Assembly (NCBI RefSeq): GCF_026626335.1
Contig: NZ_JAPNTZ010000001.1
Coordinates: forward strand, 744,001-808,000
Direction of reading: 5' to 3'
Source of the DNA: Paractinoplanes pyxinae
Lineage (GTDB): Bacteria; Actinomycetota; Actinomycetes; Mycobacteriales; Micromonosporaceae
Length of the DNA: 64,000 bases
Position numbers and translations under genes: made by a program. The notes under the pieces are model-generated. The model searched no databases and was not told the origin of the DNA. It saw only the letters and a list, made by a program, of their open reading frames with translations. Of this stretch, positions 58,928-64,000 are shown one piece after another (position 1 is the stretch's first letter; each line of letters starts with the position of its first letter).

Positions 58928-59383
58928 CTACGCACCCAGCGCACACTGGCCCGGCTCATCCGCCGTTGCGACCCAGCCGGCGATGACGAACAAGACCGCG
59001 GTAGCGACGAAGAGCAGCAAACCGGAGATCCAGAACACGTCCGCGTCCACTGCCCAGCGCTTCCCCGGCTGAGACGGCGTTCCGGCCGGGATCCCGTCCT
59101 CGATGAGCACCTGAAGCGCATGCAGCTCCCGCTCATAGCGAATGTAAGCCGAGGCGATGCACGCGCCGGTGAACACGAGCAACATGAGAATCAACGCACG
59201 CCACCACAGCGGGACGGCGGTGTAGACAGCCGATGCGGCGTCGCCGGACAACAGGACCGCGAGGAACAAGGTCAGACTGGCTCCGACCAGGGTGACCAGG
59301 CGCAGACGCCGCTCCACCCGTCGCTTGCGCTGAGGGTAGGTGTCGTTCTCGAACCTCCCGTCCGGGGCGGCCGCGGCGGTCAT
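58928..59383 (-). CDS. Membrane protein of unknown function
   Basis: 151 residues with three hydrophobic helices ('LVTLVGASLTLFLAVLL', 'WWRALILMLLVFTGACIAS', 'FWISGLLLFVATAVLFVIAG') and a highly basic N-terminal stretch (RKRRVERRLR), suggesting the N-terminus is cytoplasmic. The start overlaps the preceding small gene by four bases. No family recognised. Confidence 0.75.
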   Translation of the reverse strand: MTAAAAPDGRFENDTYPQRKRRVERRLRLVTLVGASLTLFLAVLLSGDAASAVYTAVPLWWRALILMLLVFTGACIASAYIRYERELHALQVLIEDGIPAGTPSQPGKRWAVDADVFWISGLLLFVATAVLFVIAGWVATADEPGQCALGA

Positions 59384-59547
59384 CGTTCCACGAGCCCGTC
59401 AAAGATGACCTCGAAGAAGCGGCGCGCTTCCCGTATCAGTTGGGCGGTGAGCGGAGGTTGCCGCAGTTTCCTCGCGTCCCCAGACAGGTGTCGACGGATA
59501 GCGCCGACGCTAGAGAGAGGCCACGGAAAGCTGAGTCGGGCGCTCAT
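59380..59547 (-). CDS. Small basic protein (55 residues), coupled to the membrane protein gene
   Basis: ATG 59547 to TGA at 59382-59380. The stop overlaps the next ATG (ATGA), the typical sign of translational coupling, which supports its reality. It is arginine-rich with a predicted amphipathic C-terminal helix ('LIREARRFFEVIFDGL'). Not recognised. Codon usage is less GC-biased at third positions than in neighbouring genes. Confidence 0.5.
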   Translation of the reverse strand: MSARLSFPWPLSSVGAIRRHLSGDARKLRQPPLTAQLIREARRFFEVIFDGLVER

Positions 59548-59640
59548 CGTGGGATCTGTCCTGTTCCGGACCGCCCGTCGATGTCGTCAGGGGTGATAGC
59601 AAGCCAACGACGTAACCGCCGTAGTCACGGGAGCACAGCC

Positions 59641-60342
59641 CTAAGCACTCAGCGCACGTTCCACGTCGAGCAGGGACGTGACCGAGACGTCGGCCTGAGC
59701 GCGCAAGCGGGCGAGGGTGATCGGGGCAGCTTCGGCCGCTGCCTGCTCGGCCAACGCGACCAGGCCGAATCCGGCGTCGCGCGCACCCAGCAGCTCGTCG
59801 TTGCTGCCGTCGCCCACGTAGGCGGCGTCAGCGGCCGGCACCGCCAGCCGGTCGAGGATGTGCTCGTACGCCGCCCGCTCGGGTTTGAGGTGGCCGATCT
59901 CGTGCGAGAAGGCGACCGCGTCGACCAGCCCGGCCAGCGGAGAACGAGGCCACGCGCGCATCTCGAGGGCATGGGTGTTGCTCAGGACGCCCAGCTTGAG
60001 CCCGCGCTCCCGCAACCCGGTCAGCGCGGCGATCGTCGCCGCCGGTGGATCGAGCAGGGCCTCTCGCCGTCCTCGGTCCCACTCGGTCGCGGCTTTCTCG
60101 AGGTCGGCTTCCGTGAGGCGGACACCCAGCTCGGCCGCGGTGGCGCGCAACCAGCCGAGTTCCGGATCGGGCCCGCCCGCGCGTCCCGACTCGAGTTCCG
60201 GCTCGAACGCGTGCCAGCGGCTACGAAGGGCGTCCACGTCCAGGCTCAGGGCGTCGGCGAGCCACGCCATCCGGCCCGTTCCGCGCGGATGAACCAGCGT
60301 GTAGAGGAGGTCGAAGACGACGGCGCGCGTCACGACGGCCAC
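59641..60342 (-). CDS. HAD superfamily hydrolase
   Basis: 233 residues from GTG 60342. Motif I is 'FDLLYTLV' (nucleophile Asp11), motif II 'GVLSNTHALE', motif III Lys in 'GHLKPERAAYEHIL', motif IV 'YVGDGSNDELLGARDAG'. The usual second Asp of the phosphatase motif (DxD) is replaced by Leu, as in haloacid-dehalogenase-type members. It could be a phosphatase with altered chemistry or a dehalogenase; substrate unknown. Lies one base after the stop of the secreted gene at 60344, so the two are co-transcribed. Confidence 0.88.
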   Translation of the reverse strand: MAVVTRAVVFDLLYTLVHPRGTGRMAWLADALSLDVDALRSRWHAFEPELESGRAGGPDPELGWLRATAAELGVRLTEADLEKAATEWDRGRREALLDPPAATIAALTGLRERGLKLGVLSNTHALEMRAWPRSPLAGLVDAVAFSHEIGHLKPERAAYEHILDRLAVPAADAAYVGDGSNDELLGARDAGFGLVALAEQAAAEAAPITLARLRAQADVSVTSLLDVERALSA

Positions 60343-60343
60343 C

Positions 60344-60970
60344 CTATCGGCGGCGGGGGTACTCGTAGGGGGTGGAGGCGGCGGGCGGAGACGCCGGGAC
60401 GGACCACAGGCCGTACGGTCCTTCCGTTGCCGGATCGAGCAGGGCCTGGAAGCCGACCGCCCCGCCGGGGACTGCCGCTCGGGGCAGGTCGAAGAAGATC
60501 AGACCGGTGGCCCATTCGCCGGGCGAGATGTCGTACGCGGTGAACTCGCCCAGCCGTCCTTGCGGCGCGGGCGGATAGACCGATCCGTCGGCTGCGGCGA
60601 AGAAGAAGTCCCACAGTTCCGCCCAGCCGGCACATCCGGAGGCGTCCACCTCGACCCGTGCCACCAGCCAGACGTTCTCGGGCCCGTTGGGCGTCACACC
60701 GATCGACCGGACCCGGTACTGCGTGTTGAAGCGGCCGATCGACTCACCCACCCCCACGGTGACCGGGATACTCGCCGGCGCGGGATAGGTGATGCAGCGG
60801 TCGTCCTCCTGCGTGTCGACCAGCGTGTAGGTCGAGAGAATCGGCTCCGGCCGACCTTGTTCAACCCATTCCCAGGCGTCGGCCCGCTCGTCCACCGCCG
60901 GCGTGCCGGTCGACGCCCCACCCAGGGCAAGCAGCAGCGCGGCGCTCAAGCCGATCCAAAGCCTTCTCAT
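60344..60970 (-). CDS. Secreted protein of unknown function (beta-sandwich-like)
   Basis: 208 residues from ATG 60970, signal peptide about residues 1-23. The mature part is beta-rich with 'VWLVARVEVDASGC', 'YPPAPQGRLGEFTAYDISPGEWATGLIFFDLP' style strands (key residues Gly-Glu-Trp-Ala-Thr-Gly); this pattern resembles the telokin-like DUF4352 domain of exported proteins. A longer start at 61021 lacks support. Divergent from the NLR gene. Confidence 0.75.
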   Translation of the reverse strand: MRRLWIGLSAALLLALGGASTGTPAVDERADAWEWVEQGRPEPILSTYTLVDTQEDDRCITYPAPASIPVTVGVGESIGRFNTQYRVRSIGVTPNGPENVWLVARVEVDASGCAGWAELWDFFFAAADGSVYPPAPQGRLGEFTAYDISPGEWATGLIFFDLPRAAVPGGAVGFQALLDPATEGPYGLWSVPASPPAASTPYEYPRRR

Positions 60971-61065
60971 GTCGCGCCCCCGATCGGCGCCCACCGCCCC
61001 GACTTGAGGACTTTCCCGCACCTGCGGTCCGGACCAGCCTCGCGGTGATGGGCCATGCTGTGGGC

Positions 61066-64000
61066 ATGGCGCGGATTCTCAGCTACGTCGATGCGGTCCG
61101 GGTGCTCGGTGGGGACGACGAAGCTGTCCGTCGGCTCGATGTGCTGGCGGGCGGTGCGCTCCTGATGACGGCACCGGCCGCTCCGGCCGTACTGGCGCTG
61201 ATCGACGCCAAAGCCGAGATCGTGAGGCTTGGTCGCGACCTCATCAAGGGGCTTCGCGAGAAACGCAGCGGACTCAGTCGTTACGGCCGGACGGAACGTC
61301 TGGCCGCGGCGCACACGATCCTGGTCGTCACGGCTTACTTCGAGGCGATGGCCGAAACCGACATGCCGCTGCGGTTCGGCGAGATCGAGCTGTCGGCGCC
61401 GGAACAGATCGCGATTGCGTCGGGGGCGCCGCCGGCCGATGGCAGATCCTTCGCCGACGCCGTCGTGGACGCCGGCCTCACCGTGCCCATCCTGCAGGGC
61501 GGACACGAGGACTTTCTGACAGCGCTTGATGCCTATTACGGCGACCTCTGTGCGCGCGTTCGCACCTTCCTGACCGGACTTCGAGTGTGGGAAGAGTTGT
61601 CGATCAGCGACCAGGAAGCCTGCGGCGTGGTGCTCGACGGACTCCCGGACAACGCCCGGCAGCGGTACGTGGACCATGTGCGGTCCTTGGCCGCGGATTT
61701 TCCGGAGGTCGCGATCTGGATCGACCTGATGGAGCATGAGGCGACCCGGACGGCCGTACGCGGCCTCGAACCGTCGCTGGCCCGCATGGAACGTCGACTG
61801 AACGCACTGGCCTCCGGCCGTTTACCGGCCGAACGCGTCGGCGGCATCGCCCGCGTGAACCGCGCGGCGCTCGGCCGTCCGATCGCGGACTCGGGTGACG
61901 TGCCGCCCGACCTGTCCGTACCCACGCTCGCCGAAGGTTTCCTGACACCACGGTTCCGGGTCACCGACTTCGCGCCCGACGGAGGTCCCAGCAACGAGCA
62001 CGGATGGGAGCAGATACCGGTCCGGGACGACCTCGAAGACTTCCTGTTCCGCTATCTCACCAGTGTCGAGGCGACCGGGACTCTGATGCTCGTTCTCGGC
62101 CAGCCCGGCGCCGGGAAGTCCGTCCTGACCCGGGTGCTCGCCGCACGTCTGCCACCGGCCGACTACCTGGTGGTACGCGTGCCCCTACGGGATGTGGCGG
62201 CCGAACTTGACGTGCAAGGGCAGATCGAACGAGCCGTCCTGCAGTCGACGGGGGAGCGGATTGCCTGGCCCGACCTGGTCCGCGGCTGCGCGGGCAGCAT
62301 GCCGGTGATCTTGATCGACGGATTCGACGAGCTCCTGCAGGCGACCGGTGTTCGCCAGACCGACTACCTCACCCGGCTGGCCGACTTCCAGCGACGGGAG
62401 GCCGAGCTCGGGCGCCCCGCCGCCATCCTGGTGACCACCCGGACCAGCGTGGCCGACCGTGCTCGGGCGCCCATCGACACCGTCTTCGTGCGCTTGGAGC
62501 CTTTCGACAAAGATCAGATCGACGCCTGGGTGACGATTTGGAACCGAACCAACGCCGCCAACTTCGAACGAGCCGACATCAAGCCGTTGGACGTGGAAGT
62601 GGTCCGGAGGCACGCCGATATCGCCGGCCAGCCGCTCCTTCTGCTGATGCTGGCCCTGTACGACGCCGACGGCAACGCTCTGCGGCGGTTCCCGCCGGCC
62701 ATCGTGCCCTCGGCTTTGTACGAAGGCCTTCTCACGGCGTTCGCGCGTCGGGAGATCACGAAGCACGATCTGTCACCGTCGGCCGACGAGCTTCAGGCGT
62801 TGATCACCGAGGACATGCGCAGGCTGTCGATCGTGGCGTTCGCGATGTTCAACCGGCAGAGCCAGTGGGTCACTGAGTCGGATCTCGAGCTCGACCTCGC
62901 CGCCATTTTCGGCAGGCCCGGTGAGATTGAACCCGGCGCGATACGGTCCCGGCTGGGTCCGGCCGAACGTCAGCTCGGCCGGTTCTTCTTCGTTCACCGG
63001 GCGCGCGCGATCCGCGACGAGTCAGCTCTGCACACGTACGAGTTCCTGCACGCCACCTTCGGCGAGTACCTGGTTGCCCGGCTCACCTGGGAGGTCGCCG
63101 TCGACTCCGCGAACCGGGACGCCACCGCCATGCTGCCGACCGGCGGAGTGGACGACGGGTTGTTGCACGCGTTGCTGTCGTTCGCCGCTTTGGCCGGCCG
63201 CAAGCCGATCGTGGAGTTCCTGACGCTCATGGCCGCGCGCTTGGACGCCTCCGAGCGGGAGCGCCTGTCGAACCTCTTGATTCGCCTGCTGCGCTCGGCC
63301 GGCCTGCCGAACCCGGCCCGATCCTTCGCGCAGTACGCCCCGCAGCGGATCAGCGTGTCGCAGCGGCACGCGGCGTACAGCGCCAACCTCGTGCTGCTGG
63401 CCGCCCTCATCCGAGGCGAACTTCGAGGTGGGGACGTGTTCACGGCCGCGGAGACGGATCCCGTCGAAGAGTGGCATCGGCTGGCGCTGTTGTGGCAGTC
63501 ACAATTGGGCGCCGATTTCTACAGCATGGTGCATACCATGGCCCTTCGGCGGGTGACCGACGGCACTCACCGTGACGTGGTGCTTTACGTCGACCACGGC
63601 CAAGAGGTGCCCGCCGCGATCGATCCGCTCTGGACCTACAACATCGGCGAGCGTCGTGGCTCGTTCATCTGGGGTTTCGCGGACGAGCTCGGTGTCCGTC
63701 GTCGTGCGAACTTCCTGTGCGGTGGGCAAAGCGACATGCTGATGCATGTCGCCGAGCCGTTCTTCGAACTGGGAAAGCATGTCGTCACCCGCTTCTTCTC
63801 CGTCTTCCCCGATGAGGCAGACCTGGCTCCGTCGAGAGCACGAGCCTTGCTCGACGTCCTGCTGCTGACGGCGTCGGACGATGATGTGCCCGACCGGCAT
63901 CTGCGCTACGTGCGTTGCGCTTCGGTGTGCGTAATTGACGACCGCTCGTGGAGTCCGGACGACGACGTGCAGCTGACCAGGCTGACCGACCTGCTGCTGA
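61066..64000 (+). CDS. NLR-like protein: helical N-terminal domain + NACHT ATPase, 3'-truncated
   Basis: 978 codons are visible and no stop is reached. ATG 61066 is chosen; ATG 61048 and GTG 61060 are alternatives in the same frame. Residues about 1-110 are an all-helical domain ('LSYVDAVRVLGGDDEA', 'LAGGALLM', 'DAKAEIVRLGRDL') like the NACHT N-terminal helical domains (type 7 by memory). The NACHT domain has Walker A 'GQPGAGKS' (345-352), Walker B 'ILIDGFDE' (415-422) and the sensor-1 Arg in 'LVTTRTS' (455-461). After it come 'GQPLLLLMLALY' and 'FLHATFGEYLVARL', typical of the winged-helix region. The sensor C-terminus is outside the window. Bacterial NACHT proteins of this type protect against phages. 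Confidence 0.88.
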   Translation, partial: MARILSYVDAVRVLGGDDEAVRRLDVLAGGALLMTAPAAPAVLALIDAKAEIVRLGRDLIKGLREKRSGLSRYGRTERLAAAHTILVVTAYFEAMAETDMPLRFGEIELSAPEQIAIASGAPPADGRSFADAVVDAGLTVPILQGGHEDFLTALDAYYGDLCARVRTFLTGLRVWEELSISDQEACGVVLDGLPDNARQRYVDHVRSLAADFPEVAIWIDLMEHEATRTAVRGLEPSLARMERRLNALASGRLPAERVGGIARVNRAALGRPIADSGDVPPDLSVPTLAEGFLTPRFRVTDFAPDGGPSNEHGWEQIPVRDDLEDFLFRYLTSVEATGTLMLVLGQPGAGKSVLTRVLAARLPPADYLVVRVPLRDVAAELDVQGQIERAVLQSTGERIAWPDLVRGCAGSMPVILIDGFDELLQATGVRQTDYLTRLADFQRREAELGRPAAILVTTRTSVADRARAPIDTVFVRLEPFDKDQIDAWVTIWNRTNAANFERADIKPLDVEVVRRHADIAGQPLLLLMLALYDADGNALRRFPPAIVPSALYEGLLTAFARREITKHDLSPSADELQALITEDMRRLSIVAFAMFNRQSQWVTESDLELDLAAIFGRPGEIEPGAIRSRLGPAERQLGRFFFVHRARAIRDESALHTYEFLHATFGEYLVARLTWEVAVDSANRDATAMLPTGGVDDGLLHALLSFAALAGRKPIVEFLTLMAARLDASERERLSNLLIRLLRSAGLPNPARSFAQYAPQRISVSQRHAAYSANLVLLAALIRGELRGGDVFTAAETDPVEEWHRLALLWQSQLGADFYSMVHTMALRRVTDGTHRDVVLYVDHGQEVPAAIDPLWTYNIGERRGSFIWGFADELGVRRRANFLCGGQSDMLMHVAEPFFELGKHVVTRFFSVFPDEADLAPSRARALLDVLLLTASDDDVPDRHLRYVRCASVCVIDDRSWSPDDDVQLTRLTDLLL

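Noticed and set aside
11089..64000. The amyloid-tailed phosphorylase and the NLR as one defence system
   Set aside because: They lie about 50 kb apart, the NLR N-terminus shows no matching motif and no shared promoter is visible; the link cannot be supported.

Overview
This is very GC-rich DNA with GTG and TTG starts, frequent 4-base gene overlaps, TANNNT-like promoters and a great excess of CGTACG/GTACG words. Together with AfsR/SARP and LuxR-LAL regulators and a LpqY-SugABC-like uptake operon, this points to a filamentous actinobacterium, most likely of the Micromonosporaceae (Actinoplanes type). It reads as a chromosome arm carrying mostly accessory functions. No rRNA, tRNA, integrase, transposase or CRISPR array was recognised.

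Positions 1-6204 hold a tightly coupled operon, with every junction overlapping by 1-4 bases: a Gfo/Idh/MocA dehydrogenase (5' end outside the window), TldD, TldE, two divergent DUF4438 paralogues and a GntR/FCD regulator. A 30-bp tandem repeat array separates it from a drug-type MFS exporter that is divergent from its TetR regulator, with two near-identical palindromic operators between them (7957-8018). An acetamidase/formamidase and an amino-acid permease follow. Next is a nucleoside-phosphorylase protein with a C-terminal amyloid-signalling-like motif (11089-12171), then four secreted or transport genes arranged as two divergent pairs that share one promoter-region element (13339, 16014).

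Positions 17547-19966 carry a two-gene cassette that looks phage-derived. Positions 19967-28180 are a LacI-controlled alpha-glucoside/trehalose-type ABC operon with a GH13 glucosidase and a glycosyltransferase. Positions 28181-28974 hold a rearranged patch: an operator-like palindrome, a truncated ORF and a duplicated gene end. Then come an M28 aminopeptidase, a vanadium-haloperoxidase-type protein and an unusual 878-residue fusion of a CrtISO-like flavoprotein with a complete reductase-ferredoxin module.

Positions 34891-57254 are dominated by large signal-transduction ATPases (two LuxR-LAL, two SARP), interleaved with a cNMP-binding thioredoxin-reductase-like flavoprotein, alpha/beta hydrolase, SUKH protein, amidohydrolase, topoisomerase IB, AraC and LysR regulators, succinate-semialdehyde dehydrogenase, LtrA and an ECF sigma factor paired with a berberine-bridge-type oxidase. 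The end of the window has a second DHA2 exporter, several small membrane or secreted genes, a HAD hydrolase and, running off the right edge, a NACHT-domain NLR-like protein of the kind linked to phage defence.

Most convincing for further work are the TldD/TldE-DUF4438 operon, the phosphorylase with the amyloid-like tail, the NLR, the CrtISO-reductase-ferredoxin fusion and the phage-like pair. The two immunity-type genes lie 50 kb apart and nothing in the sequence shows that they work together.
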